A stretch of 64,000 nt of DNA from Candidatus Hydrogenedentota bacterium (GTDB lineage Bacteria > Hydrogenedentota > Hydrogenedentia > Hydrogenedentales > CAITNO01): contig CAITNO010000035.1 of the NCBI GenBank assembly GCA_903893795.1, positions 1 to 64,000 on the forward strand, read 5' to 3'. The notes beneath the pieces were generated by a model. It worked only from the letters and a program-made list of their open reading frames with translations, was not told the origin of the DNA and did no database searches. This document shows, piece by piece, positions 28,593-36,769 of the stretch; the first letter of the stretch is position 1; each line of letters starts with the position of its first letter. The position numbers and the translations under genes were made by a program.

Positions 28593-28766
28593 GTGGCGCC
28601 TCTGCCAATTGCGCCGTCCCCGCCGCCCGAAGTTTTACGTGACGGAATCAGAATGGTCTTCCGGGAACATTGACCTTCACGACGATGACATGTTAGAGTG
28701 CCTGCATAATGGTTCTCTTCACACGCAACATGCCGTATGTAATTGAACCATAAGGAGTTAAGCTGT

Positions 28767-29900
28767 TTGCTTAAGCTTGATTATCGTGATGTCTCCAGTC
28801 GGTTGCGGCAAATTGCTCGAAACGGCTACCGGTTGTCGGATGTAATTGCCTGCAGGCTTTTGCGAAGACCGCCGAGATATCTTCCCGCCGTTGTTCTCTT
28901 CATAACCTATCGGTGCAATCTGCGATGCAAGATGTGCGGCGTGTGCGAACTCAACGCGCCTGTCGATGATTCGCCGGAGTTGTCGCTGGAGGAATGCAAG
29001 GCCGTTGTGCGCTCGGCGGTAAAACTGGGCGCCACACTTCTGGTGATTTCAGGCGGTGAGGCGCTTCTTCGGCCGGACGTGTTGTTTGAAACAATCCGCT
29101 ATGCCGGCGACAGTGCCATTGCGGTGCATCTGTGCACCAATGGCGTGTTCCTCGATGCCGACAATGTCCACCGCCTTGCCGCTTCCGGCGTAAACACAGT
29201 TTCCATCTCCATCGAAAGCCCGATCAGGGAGATCCATGACGCACTGCGCGGGGTGGGCTCATTTGACAGCGCGGTGGAGGGTGTCAAGCTCTTGCGCGCC
29301 CTCGCGCCCTCGGTCCAGGTCGGCATCAGTTCCGTCATTACGGCCAAGAACTTTCGCGGAATGTCCGGCATGGTGGCGTTTGCAGAATCTCTGGGCGTGC
29401 ACCAGGTGAAATTTGCGCCCATCCACACCAACCTGCTGCACCGCAGAAAGCATTTCGACAGCTACGGCGAACTCATTTTCGGGACGGAGGACCTGGAAGA
29501 ACTGGATAGCGAGGTAAAGAAACTCGCTGAGGCCACCGCGCAAAGCAAACTGCGAACCAGTTCACCGATGTTTCTCTCCAAGATTACTCGTTTGTACAGA
29601 AACCCGCCGTCCTTTCCCTGTTACGCGGGCTACGCCGTCTGCGTCGTCAACCCGAAAGGCAAAGTGGCCCCCTGTTCCGACCTCGACGGTGTTCAGTCGA
29701 TTCGAGACATGCCGCTCGAGGAGATATGGCGCAGCAAAGAGTTCCAGGCGCTGCGGGCCAAGGTGCGCCACTGCCAAAGCGCGTGCTGGGACACGCTCAA
29801 CGCCGAAATGAGCCTCCGCCTCCGACCCCGCTCCATCGTGGCCGATATTGGGCAAACCTGGAAAGATATCGCATTCTACTTTAAGGAAGATGACCGGTGA
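28767..29900 (+). CDS. Radical SAM/SPASM protein (pair 2)
   Basis: 377 residues from the TTG at 28767, chosen because TAAGGAG (28751-28757) lies 9 bases upstream; an in-frame TTG at 28743 would sit before that site. TYRCNLRCKMCGVC supplies C50, C54 and C57, VISGGEALL is the GGE motif, and FPCYAGYAVCVVNPKG, VAPCSDLDG and the CQSACWDTL region give the SPASM cysteines. It is a close paralog of the protein at 10956-12101; shared blocks include IHDALRG, ITAKNF, HTNLLHR and FLSKIT. The stop overlaps the next start as GTGA, keeping the same gene pairing as pair 1. It probably oxidises or otherwise activates a substrate for the aminotransferase; this is inference. Confidence 0.88.
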   Translation: MLKLDYRDVSSRLRQIARNGYRLSDVIACRLLRRPPRYLPAVVLFITYRCNLRCKMCGVCELNAPVDDSPELSLEECKAVVRSAVKLGATLLVISGGEALLRPDVLFETIRYAGDSAIAVHLCTNGVFLDADNVHRLAASGVNTVSISIESPIREIHDALRGVGSFDSAVEGVKLLRALAPSVQVGISSVITAKNFRGMSGMVAFAESLGVHQVKFAPIHTNLLHRRKHFDSYGELIFGTEDLEELDSEVKKLAEATAQSKLRTSSPMFLSKITRLYRNPPSFPCYAGYAVCVVNPKGKVAPCSDLDGVQSIRDMPLEEIWRSKEFQALRAKVRHCQSACWDTLNAEMSLRLRPRSIVADIGQTWKDIAFYFKEDDR

Positions 29901-31087
29901 TCCCGCGGCGGCGGGTGCATACCTACCGCGGGGAATGGAATGATCTCGGGCGGTGGCTGTCTCAGGCGTCCGTCAACGACGATGGGGCTATTGACGCCTG
30001 GCAGAGAAGTGTGGGGGAACTTGTGGGCGTGCCCCACACGGTCGCGATAAGCTCCGGTCGCCGCGGAATGGCCGCCATATTCGAGTACCTGCGGCTTGGG
30101 AGCGGCGACGAGGTAATCATTCCGGCCTACACCCTGGGCGAATTGATCCCTCTGATACAGGGATTCGGGGCCGATGTCGTTCCCGCCGACATTGATGAAA
30201 CGACGCTGAACGTCACCGCGGAGACGATTGGGCGGCGCATTACGCCGAGAACCAAGGCCATCCTGGTGCTGCATGCCTTTGGCGCGCCCTGTCCGATCGG
30301 GTCCATCGTCTCGCTGGTCTCGCAATCGGGCATTGCCGTCATTGAGGACTGCGCCCATTCGCTGGGTGCCGGAGTCGGCGGGGCGATGACAGGATCATTT
30401 GGCTTCGCATCCTTTTTTAGCTTTGAAACGACAAAACCGGTCAACACTTTCGGCGGGGGAATGGTGGCCACCCATGACCCTGGTCTGACAGACTTCATCA
30501 AGAGCAGAATCCGGGTCGACCGTGCGGACCTGTCGCCCCTAAAAAAGAAGATACGCGTGGCCCGGATGGAACAGTTCATGTTTGCCTCCGGCCTGGCCTT
30601 CCCCCCCCTGTTCCTGCTTGCCACGCCGCAAACCAGAACCGTCATGAACCGGCTCTACCGAAGCGCACAGCATGCGTTTCCCGGCGCGGTGCAGTATTCG
30701 ACTGTTCAAGCCAGGCTTGGGCTGAAAAAGATTCAAGACCTGCCAGACCGAATCGAAGCACGGCACCAACGCGTGATGCAACTGCAATCGCTGCTCAGGC
30801 CGGAAATCCGGATTCAGCGCCTGGAAGGCGGCGCCACCTCCACATGGTACTTTCTGGTGGCCGTTCTTCCCGTGGCGGCAGCGCCTGTGCGAAAACGGCT
30901 GCTGATGAGGGGGATTGATGCGGGCGTCGGGGCTGAAATCGCCGACAACTGCGCCCAAACGCTCGGCTGGACGGACTGCCCCAATGTGGATGCAGTCTTT
31001 CCCTGTGCCATCGCCCTGCCCATTTTCGACAGGATTTCAGAAAGCCAAATAGCGCGCGTGGCGCGTGCCCTGAACAAAGCATTCTGA
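29897..31087 (+). CDS. DegT/DnrJ/EryC1/StrS-family PLP aminotransferase (pair 2)
   Basis: 396 residues from a GTG that overlaps the upstream TGA (GTGA). Motifs: ISSGRRGMA at about 51-59, GDEVIIPAYTLGE at 70-82, VIEDCAHSLG with D151 for the PLP nitrogen, and SFETTKPVNTFGGG with K180 as the Schiff-base lysine. The start MIPRRRVHTYRGEW and the C-terminal VARALN are shared with the paralog at 12098-13303. The family usually makes amino-sugars on nucleotide carriers; a sugar-nucleotide dehydratase is not seen in the window, so the keto substrate would have to come from the radical SAM/SPASM partner or from elsewhere. It is convergent with the carbamoyltransferase, 46 bases away. Confidence 0.9.
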   Translation: MIPRRRVHTYRGEWNDLGRWLSQASVNDDGAIDAWQRSVGELVGVPHTVAISSGRRGMAAIFEYLRLGSGDEVIIPAYTLGELIPLIQGFGADVVPADIDETTLNVTAETIGRRITPRTKAILVLHAFGAPCPIGSIVSLVSQSGIAVIEDCAHSLGAGVGGAMTGSFGFASFFSFETTKPVNTFGGGMVATHDPGLTDFIKSRIRVDRADLSPLKKKIRVARMEQFMFASGLAFPPLFLLATPQTRTVMNRLYRSAQHAFPGAVQYSTVQARLGLKKIQDLPDRIEARHQRVMQLQSLLRPEIRIQRLEGGATSTWYFLVAVLPVAAAPVRKRLLMRGIDAGVGAEIADNCAQTLGWTDCPNVDAVFPCAIALPIFDRISESQIARVARALNKAF

Positions 31088-31133
31088 CGGGAACCGTCCG
31101 GGGATAATAGACGCCTGCCGCCGAAGACCCGTG

Positions 31134-32837
31134 CTAGAACGGACTCTTCACCAGGAATTCGTTTATTGCGAGGTAGTCGAGGCGGGCACTGAGAAAGGCG
31201 GCGATCGCCTCTTCAGGGGTGCGGACGATGGGCTCCTCGTGGATGTTGAAACTTGTGTTCAAAACCACGCCCGTTCCGCTTTGCTCTTTGAAACGCCGCA
31301 GGATTTCGTGAAAACCGGGATTGTTCTCTTTCACCACCAACTGCGCCCTCGCCGTGCCATCCACGTGAACAATGGCGGGATGCTCCTCCTTCATCCGCTG
31401 CGTGCAGGCAAAACACACCGTCATAAACTCCGCCGCATGGCGGGCCTTGCCGGCACCAAGAACATACTGGTCACTGTCTTCGGCGAGCATGGCAGGCGCG
31501 AATGGCATGAAATCGCTCCGCCGCAGCAGGGTGTTCAGCCGGTCCACGACCCTTCTGTCGCTGGTCCGAACCAGTATGGAACGGTTGCCCAGCGCCCTTG
31601 GCCCCCACTCCATCGCGCCCGCAAAGCGGGCCACGATGTGGCCCCCGGCGAGCAGGCCGGCGACCCTTTCCTCTATTGACGGGCAACGCTCAAAATCCAG
31701 AGACGCACCCGCCAGGGCCCGCTCAACTTCAGCGCTTGAGAAAGAATCGCCGAGGAAGGCATGTGCGATCTTTTCCGGAGGCAACGACTGTGTCTCGCGG
31801 ATGACACCGAGACTGAGTCCGCCGTCACCCATGTTGGGATAGACAAACAGCGATTCCACTTCGCCCAGTTCGTGCAGGCGCTGGTTGAGCCGGACATTTG
31901 CAAAGACGCCGCCCGCGACAACCAGTTTTTTCAATCCCGTCTTCCGCAGCCAATGGACTGCGACTGCGGCGAGCGTGTCCTCAAGAACCATCTGTGCCCA
32001 GGCGGCCACGTCCTCGCGCGCATACTGCGACATTAACTTTCGTTTCGCCCAGTCGAGACCTCTAAGCCCGTACAACCCGGTGTATTCCAGACGTCCGTCA
32101 ACAAAGACAAAAGGAGAAGGCTCCTTCACTTTTGACGCGTCGCCACAGGCAGCCAAGCCTGTTATCTTTCCCTCATCCCTCAGGGAGACAAACCCAAACG
32201 CCTCGGCCAGCACTTCAAAGAACATGCCCAGCGAACTTCGGGCCGGTGCCGACCAAAGGCGCTCGATGCCGTCCCCGTTCTTGCAGCGGGACACCGTCAG
32301 GGAAACGCCGTCGCCCATGCCGTCCGCGGTAACCGCCAAGGCCTCCTCATAACCGGAACAGTGCCACCCGCCCGCCGCGTGCGCTTTGTGATGGTCAACA
32401 AACCTGAGTTCTATGCCGCGCAGTGATTTTGGAAGCGTTCGCCGCATGACCGGAGCCAGGAAGGGGCGTGACATGCGACCCAGCAGCGAGGTGCCCGAAG
32501 CCTGGGACGCCGGTCTCCTGTACACCGCCACGTCCATCACGCGCTTGAACAGCGTATGTTCGCGGGACCGAAGCGCGTCGAAAATCCAAAAATGCGCACG
32601 GGGGAAGATTCGCACAGGAAGGGGAGGGGTGGCGAGTCCGGACACGCAAATGCAGTCGATCTCGGACGCTTCGAGTTTCGTTGCCCGTATCAGGGCATCG
32701 AGGGATTTGTGGGGGAAACCGCCTTCGTTCTTGCGCCGCGAGTAACGCTCCTCGTTCGCGGCGAACAGCACCCGCCCCCCGTCGCACAATGCCACGCCGG
32801 AATCGAAGAGATCTTCGTTTATACCCAGACAGATCAT
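31134..32837 (-). CDS. Carbamoyltransferase, NodU/CmcH/TobZ family
   Basis: 567 residues. The protein opens with MICLGINEDLFDSGVALCDGG and then EERYSRRKNEGGFP, the standard start of the NodU/CmcH/HypF-related family. VDHHKAHAAGG holds the conserved His residues of the YrdC-independent (Kae1-like) half, and VTADGMGDG its phosphate-binding loop. GPRALGNRSIL and RSDFMPFAPAML belong to the C-terminal carbamoyl-transfer domain. Family members use carbamoyl phosphate and ATP to put a carbamoyl group on a hydroxyl of a sugar or natural product (nodulation factors, cephamycin, tobramycin). Its position at the end of the glycosyltransferase/radical SAM region suggests it decorates that product. A role in a sugar polymer is inference. 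Confidence 0.92.
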   Translation of the reverse strand: MICLGINEDLFDSGVALCDGGRVLFAANEERYSRRKNEGGFPHKSLDALIRATKLEASEIDCICVSGLATPPLPVRIFPRAHFWIFDALRSREHTLFKRVMDVAVYRRPASQASGTSLLGRMSRPFLAPVMRRTLPKSLRGIELRFVDHHKAHAAGGWHCSGYEEALAVTADGMGDGVSLTVSRCKNGDGIERLWSAPARSSLGMFFEVLAEAFGFVSLRDEGKITGLAACGDASKVKEPSPFVFVDGRLEYTGLYGLRGLDWAKRKLMSQYAREDVAAWAQMVLEDTLAAVAVHWLRKTGLKKLVVAGGVFANVRLNQRLHELGEVESLFVYPNMGDGGLSLGVIRETQSLPPEKIAHAFLGDSFSSAEVERALAGASLDFERCPSIEERVAGLLAGGHIVARFAGAMEWGPRALGNRSILVRTSDRRVVDRLNTLLRRSDFMPFAPAMLAEDSDQYVLGAGKARHAAEFMTVCFACTQRMKEEHPAIVHVDGTARAQLVVKENNPGFHEILRRFKEQSGTGVVLNTSFNIHEEPIVRTPEEAIAAFLSARLDYLAINEFLVKSPF

Positions 32838-32972
32838 TCGCTGCTTGCCTTGAAGCTCACGCTCGTCCCAATCCGCCTTTCAACAATGGCATATGGCACC
32901 GACCAGAAACACTTTCGGCACAAACGGCCGCAATATGGCGGCCCGTTGTCCCCGCTGCATGGGGTGCCGTTT

Positions 32973-33962
32973 TCAGACTTTGACCATGCGCCCCGTGCGG
33001 AACGCCTTGTAGGCAGCCGTGGTCACTTCTGTCGCGCGCAGCCCGTCAACCCCGGTAATCGCCGGGTCGCGGCGCTCGCGGACGGAAGCAACAAAGTCGG
33101 CCACCAGTCCGTCGTCAAGACTGTCGCCCCAGCCCGCCCATACGGCGCGGCCGAGTTTGTCGTCGAACACGGTGATCTTCTGGTTGAATGCGTCGACGGA
33201 CAACACACCCTTTTCGCCGATGAAGTCCATCGTCACGTCGCCCCAGGTGTGGAAACTCTTGGGACGGCTCCAACTGGCAATGTGGCTGACCTGCACGCCG
33301 CCTTCCAGTTCCATGTGCACACTGCCGAGGTCGTCGGTCTTGAGCGTGTCTTGGTGAAGCTGGTTGCCCAGTTCGCAGTATACCTTCGTGATTTCCTTGC
33401 CGAGCATCCAGCGGAGCAGGTCGGCCACGTGCACCGTGTGGTCCATCGTGGCGCCGCCGCCGCTGAGCGCTTCGTCGGCAAACCAGCCGCCGGGACTCTG
33501 GCCGTGGTTGGTGCAGGTAACCGCGTAGACTTTGCCGAGCGCGCCCGCGTCAATCTGTGCCTTGGCGGCGATGAGCGGCTGGGCATAACGGCATGGGAAG
33601 GCCGTGCCGAGCCCAACCCTGGCCTTCTTGCAGGCAGCCACGATGGCTTTTGCGTCTTCGACAGTCGGGGCGATGGGTTTCTCGCACAGAATCCACTTGC
33701 CCGCCGCTGCGGCCGCTTCGACCATGCCGCGGTGCCTGGCATTTTCGGAGGTGATGATCACCGCCTGCGTGTCGAGCGCAAGGAAGGCCGCCTGGTCGGC
33801 GACGAATCGCGTGCCGAATTGTTTGGCCATCGCCCTGCCGCGCTTGGCGTCGTCGTCATGAATGGCCGTAAGTTCGACGTCCGGGAGCGCCTTGAGCGCC
33901 ATGGCGTAGCCAAAGGCGTGCATGTGCGCAAAACTCATGATGCCTATTTTGATGGTTGACAT
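32973..33962 (-). CDS. Gfo/Idh/MocA-family oxidoreductase
   Basis: 329 residues from the ATG at 33962 (MSTIKIGIM), with GGGAGAAG about 8 bases upstream; the frame stays open much further but runs into the upstream gene. The N-terminal Rossmann strand is followed by a degenerate nucleotide-binding turn (SFAHMHAFG in place of GxGxxG). ILCEKPIAPT is the EKP motif, whose lysine is catalytic. The C-terminal alpha/beta domain includes GGGATMDHTVHVADLLRW with the family's acid/base His. It is a probable NAD(P)-dependent sugar or polyol dehydrogenase or isomerase, cytoplasmic because no signal is present. It is the second gene of a two-gene unit, 14 bases after its paralog. Substrate unknown. Confidence 0.9.
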   Translation of the reverse strand: MSTIKIGIMSFAHMHAFGYAMALKALPDVELTAIHDDDAKRGRAMAKQFGTRFVADQAAFLALDTQAVIITSENARHRGMVEAAAAAGKWILCEKPIAPTVEDAKAIVAACKKARVGLGTAFPCRYAQPLIAAKAQIDAGALGKVYAVTCTNHGQSPGGWFADEALSGGGATMDHTVHVADLLRWMLGKEITKVYCELGNQLHQDTLKTDDLGSVHMELEGGVQVSHIASWSRPKSFHTWGDVTMDFIGEKGVLSVDAFNQKITVFDDKLGRAVWAGWGDSLDDGLVADFVASVRERRDPAITGVDGLRATEVTTAAYKAFRTGRMVKV

Positions 33963-33976
33963 GATGTTCTTCTCCC

Positions 33977-34951
33977 TCACAGCGCCACCGGCTGTCCGGT
34001 CTTGGCCGATTTCAACGCCGCTTCCGCCATGGCCACTGCGGCCATCGCATCCCTCGCCGTCACGCGGGGCGTGCCGGTTCCTTCGAGCCACGTGGTGAAT
34101 TCCTCCCATTCCATCTGGTAGGGGCTCTTCTCCACGGGGCTCATGGGCACAATCATGTTCGGCCCCGCCGCCACCGTGCGCGGCTGCACCGCAAGGGGTG
34201 CGTCGGCGCTGTCGTACTGGATCATGCCGCCGCTGCAGCAAATCTCCGCCTTGACCCGGAAGCCCGACGGCTGCGCCCAGGTGCCGATGACCGTGGCGAT
34301 AAGCCCGTTCTTCATGCGCATGGTGACCTGCGAATAGTCCAACTGCACCGGCTCGGTCCGCATCAGGGTCTGGCAGAAAATGCGCTCGGGTTCGCCGAAC
34401 GCATAACGCACCCAGTCCAAATCGTGGATCATGCAATCCAGCGTGACACCACCGCTCTGGGCGTAGTCGCGGAACCAGCTCCCCGGCGCGCCGGGAAAGA
34501 TGCCGCCGCGCGAGATTTTGAGCCAACCCGCCGCGCCGATTTCGCCCGACTGCGCCTTGGCGCGCATCGCCTCAAACTCGTGGAAATAGCGCACCACGTG
34601 GCCGACGAAAAGCTTCACCTTCGCCTTTTCCGCCGCCGCAATGGCCTTTTTGCAGTCCGCGGTGTTCAGGCAGAAGGGTTTCTCGCAAAAGATGTCCTTC
34701 CCCGCCTGGGCCGCCGCTTCAATAAGCGGGAGATGGGTGGGTGTTGGCGTGGCAATCGCCACCAGATCCACGCCCTTGGCCGCCACCGCCGACAGAGGGT
34801 CGGCGGAGACTTTTGCACCGAACTTTTCAGCAAGCGCCGCCGCCGCCTTGCGCACTGAATCGGCGCACAGCACAATCTTGTGCCCGCAGTTGGCGGCCAT
34901 TTGCGCGTGCAGCGCGCCCATGCCTCCGCAACCGATAATTGCCACGTTCAT
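33977..34951 (-). CDS. Gfo/Idh/MocA-family oxidoreductase
   Basis: 324 residues from the ATG at 34951, directly preceded by a strong GAGGAGGAA ribosome site; the longer open frame to 35257 has no conserved sequence. MNVAIIGCGGMGALHA carries the complete GxGxxG dinucleotide motif. DIFCEKPFCL is the EKP motif, and GGVTLDCMIHDLDWVRY holds the conserved acid/base His region. It resembles myo-inositol dehydrogenase-like members of the family. It is the first gene of the minus-strand pair, and both products may act on the same sugar in successive redox steps. It is divergent from the kinase/aldolase operon at 35386. Confidence 0.92.
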   Translation of the reverse strand: MNVAIIGCGGMGALHAQMAANCGHKIVLCADSVRKAAAALAEKFGAKVSADPLSAVAAKGVDLVAIATPTPTHLPLIEAAAQAGKDIFCEKPFCLNTADCKKAIAAAEKAKVKLFVGHVVRYFHEFEAMRAKAQSGEIGAAGWLKISRGGIFPGAPGSWFRDYAQSGGVTLDCMIHDLDWVRYAFGEPERIFCQTLMRTEPVQLDYSQVTMRMKNGLIATVIGTWAQPSGFRVKAEICCSGGMIQYDSADAPLAVQPRTVAAGPNMIVPMSPVEKSPYQMEWEEFTTWLEGTGTPRVTARDAMAAVAMAEAALKSAKTGQPVAL

Positions 34952-35385
34952 ACCGTTCCTCCTCTTTGACCGCCGTGACCAGGCGCCCCAAACGGGCGCA
35001 CCACAGCGGAATCGGGACAAAGCATACCATTTCCCCGCAGGCAACCGCATCGCGCCATCCCTAATCGCCCGATAAGAGGTGCCGAATCTGCCCAAGGCTT
35101 GACCATTCCGGAATATTCTTGCTGGGACTTGTTCTCTGCAGTTAATGCGGAGGTCATTGTGGCCCCGTTTGTGCCTGTAATACCGGGCTGCTTGGCGTGC
35201 AGGCAGACCTGTCGTGCTGAGCGGAGGCGAGTGAAGTGCCCCACAGCGCCGCCCCAACGGATTCTGAAGCCGGTAGACTCCCCATGGAAGCTTGGCTATA
35301 ATGAACTATGTCCTGGCTTGGGCCGGGGTGGGTCATGTCTTCCGACGTTTTATACCATTGTGAACGCAACAGGAGAGGCAGCGCT
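34952..35385. other. 434-bp divergent intergenic region
   Basis: No gene supported. It separates the minus-strand oxidoreductase pair from the plus-strand kinase/aldolase unit and holds the plus-strand promoter at 35274-35302. No matching minus-strand promoter could be picked out with confidence. Confidence 0.5.
35274..35302 (+). promoter_or_regulatory. Candidate sigma-70-type promoter of the kinase/aldolase operon
   Basis: TAGACT at 35274-35279 (four of six) and a perfect TATAAT at 35297-35302 are separated by 17 bases. Transcription would start near 35309, about 77 bases before the ATG at 35386. Confidence 0.55.
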
Positions 35386-35709
35386 ATGGCTACGGCACAG
35401 TTCCATCATTTCGGGGTCCCCACAAACGAGCAACAGCCCAACGAAACCTATCTTGAAGGGGCGAAGGTGTTTATCACCGATCCCGAGGCCCACCCGTACC
35501 GGGTGGAATTCCTGCGCTTTGAAGAGGGCACCCCCATGCCGCCCGAGCTTTGCAACGGCCCCCATGCGGCGTTTCTGGTGGAGAATCTGGACGAGGCGCT
35601 GGTCGGCCAGAAGGTGCTGATTGAGCCCTTTGACGCGACGGATGAGCTGCGCTGCGCCTTTATCATGTTTGGCCCGGCGCTCATTGAGGTGATGGAAAAG
35701 CGCAAATAA
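35386..35709 (+). CDS. Small VOC (glyoxalase-like) superfamily protein
   Basis: 107 residues from the ATG at 35386, with AGGAGAGG about 8 bases upstream. FHHFGVPT at the start, VFITDPEAHPYRVEFLRFEEG in the middle and AFIMFGPALIEVMEK at the end follow the vicinal-oxygen-chelate pattern: a metal-ligand His near the first strand and a Glu in the last strand. It is short for the family and may form a dimer-shared active site. It is the first gene of the unit continuing into the DhaK-like gene and may epimerise or isomerise the sugar or its phosphate. The precise reaction is unknown. Confidence 0.7.
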   Translation: MATAQFHHFGVPTNEQQPNETYLEGAKVFITDPEAHPYRVEFLRFEEGTPMPPELCNGPHAAFLVENLDEALVGQKVLIEPFDATDELRCAFIMFGPALIEVMEKRK

Positions 35710-35715
35710 GACACC

Positions 35716-35736
35716 GGACCGGCGTTTTGCCGGTCC
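35716..35736 (+). other. Intercistronic RNA hairpin
   Basis: GGACCGGC (35716-35723) and GCCGGTCC (35729-35736) form a perfect 8-bp stem with a 5-base loop. No T-run follows, so it is not a standard terminator. It sits between the VOC gene and the DhaK-like gene's ribosome site and could adjust relative expression by RNA processing or partial termination. Confidence 0.55.
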
Positions 35737-35757
35737 AATGGAGGGAGAATTAAGGTC

Positions 35758-36759
35758 ATGGCCATGAAAAAACTGGTGAACAAGCCTGAAAACCTCGTGC
35801 AGGAACTGCTTGAGGGCTTTGCCCTTGCCAATCCGGGCAAGGTGGCGCTGGAGGGCAGCAATCTGGTGGTGCGCACCACGCCGAAGTTGAAGGACAAGGT
35901 GGCGCTGGTGACGCTGGGCGGCGCGGGGCACGAGCCGGCGATGAGCGGTTTCGTCGGCGAGGGCATGCTGGATATCAGCGTGCCGGGCGAGATTTTTGCC
36001 GCCCCGGGACCGCCCCGCGTGGTGGAGGCGCTGCGCGCCGCCAACCGCGATGCGGGTGTGCTCCTTATTGTGCTAAATCATGCGGGTGATGTCATGTCGG
36101 CCAATCTCGCGATGGGCATGGCGAAGAAAGAGGGCCTGAATGTAAAGCAGGTCCTGACGCACGAGGATATTTCGGGTGGTCCGCGCTCCAACCCCGACGA
36201 GCGCCGCGGTCTGGTCGGCTGCCTGCCGGTGATCAAGGTGGCGGGCGCGGCGGCCGAGCAGGGGCGTTCGCTGGACGAGTGCCTTGCGATTGCGGAGCGC
36301 ATGGAGGCCAACATGGCCACGCTGGCGCTGGCCGTGTCGGGCGCCACGCATCCGAGCACGGGCGACGTGATCGCCACCATCGCCGACGGCGAAATGGTCG
36401 TGGGCATGGGCCAGCACGGCGAGGCTGGCGGCGGCACACAGTCGCTGAAATCGGCCGATGAGACCACCGATATCATGCTGGCCGCGCTGCTGGAAGACCT
36501 CCAGGTCAAGGCGGGCGACGAACTCTTTGTGGTGCTCAACGGTGTGGGTTCGACCACGCTGATGGAATTGTACCTCGTGCTGCGGCGGGCCGGCCAGATC
36601 CTCGAATCCAAGGGGATCAAGATGGCCCGGACGCTGGTCGGCGAATTCCTCACCGTGCAGGAAATGGGCGGTTTTCAGATGTGCATCGGCCGTCTCGACG
36701 ACGAACTGAAGGCGCTGTGGGATGCCCCGTGCAATTCCCCCGCGCTGACCGTGAAGTAG
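35758..36759 (+). CDS. dhaK: DhaK-like dihydroxyacetone (ketose) kinase, substrate-binding subunit
   Basis: 333 residues, the usual DhaK length. LGGAGHEPAMSGFVG holds the substrate-anchoring His58, LNHAGD contains Asp111 at the position of the catalytic Asp, and VGMGQHGEAGG provides His220, which in DhaK forms the covalent hemiaminal with the ketose. The nucleotide is held by the separate DhaL-like subunit encoded next. No DhaM/PTS gene is seen, so ATP is the likely phosphate donor. The canonical KNYTGD sequence is replaced by LNHAGD, which, with the sugar-type neighbours, suggests a ketose other than dihydroxyacetone (for example a tetrulose); that is inference from context. The start MAMKKLV is preceded by GGAGGG and AAGG. 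Confidence 0.9.
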   Translation: MAMKKLVNKPENLVQELLEGFALANPGKVALEGSNLVVRTTPKLKDKVALVTLGGAGHEPAMSGFVGEGMLDISVPGEIFAAPGPPRVVEALRAANRDAGVLLIVLNHAGDVMSANLAMGMAKKEGLNVKQVLTHEDISGGPRSNPDERRGLVGCLPVIKVAGAAAEQGRSLDECLAIAERMEANMATLALAVSGATHPSTGDVIATIADGEMVVGMGQHGEAGGGTQSLKSADETTDIMLAALLEDLQVKAGDELFVVLNGVGSTTLMELYLVLRRAGQILESKGIKMARTLVGEFLTVQEMGGFQMCIGRLDDELKALWDAPCNSPALTVK

Positions 36760-36769
36760 GGGCCGCGCC

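Noticed and set aside
28670-28698. Promoter before the second radical SAM/SPASM gene (TTGACC and TTAGAG)
   Set aside because: The -10 matches only two of six positions, and read-through from the sulfatase-like gene is equally likely.
32973-34526. 517-codon version of the Gfo/Idh/MocA gene
   Set aside because: The first 188 codons are a different frame of the neighbouring gene; the real start is at 33962 with a ribosome site.
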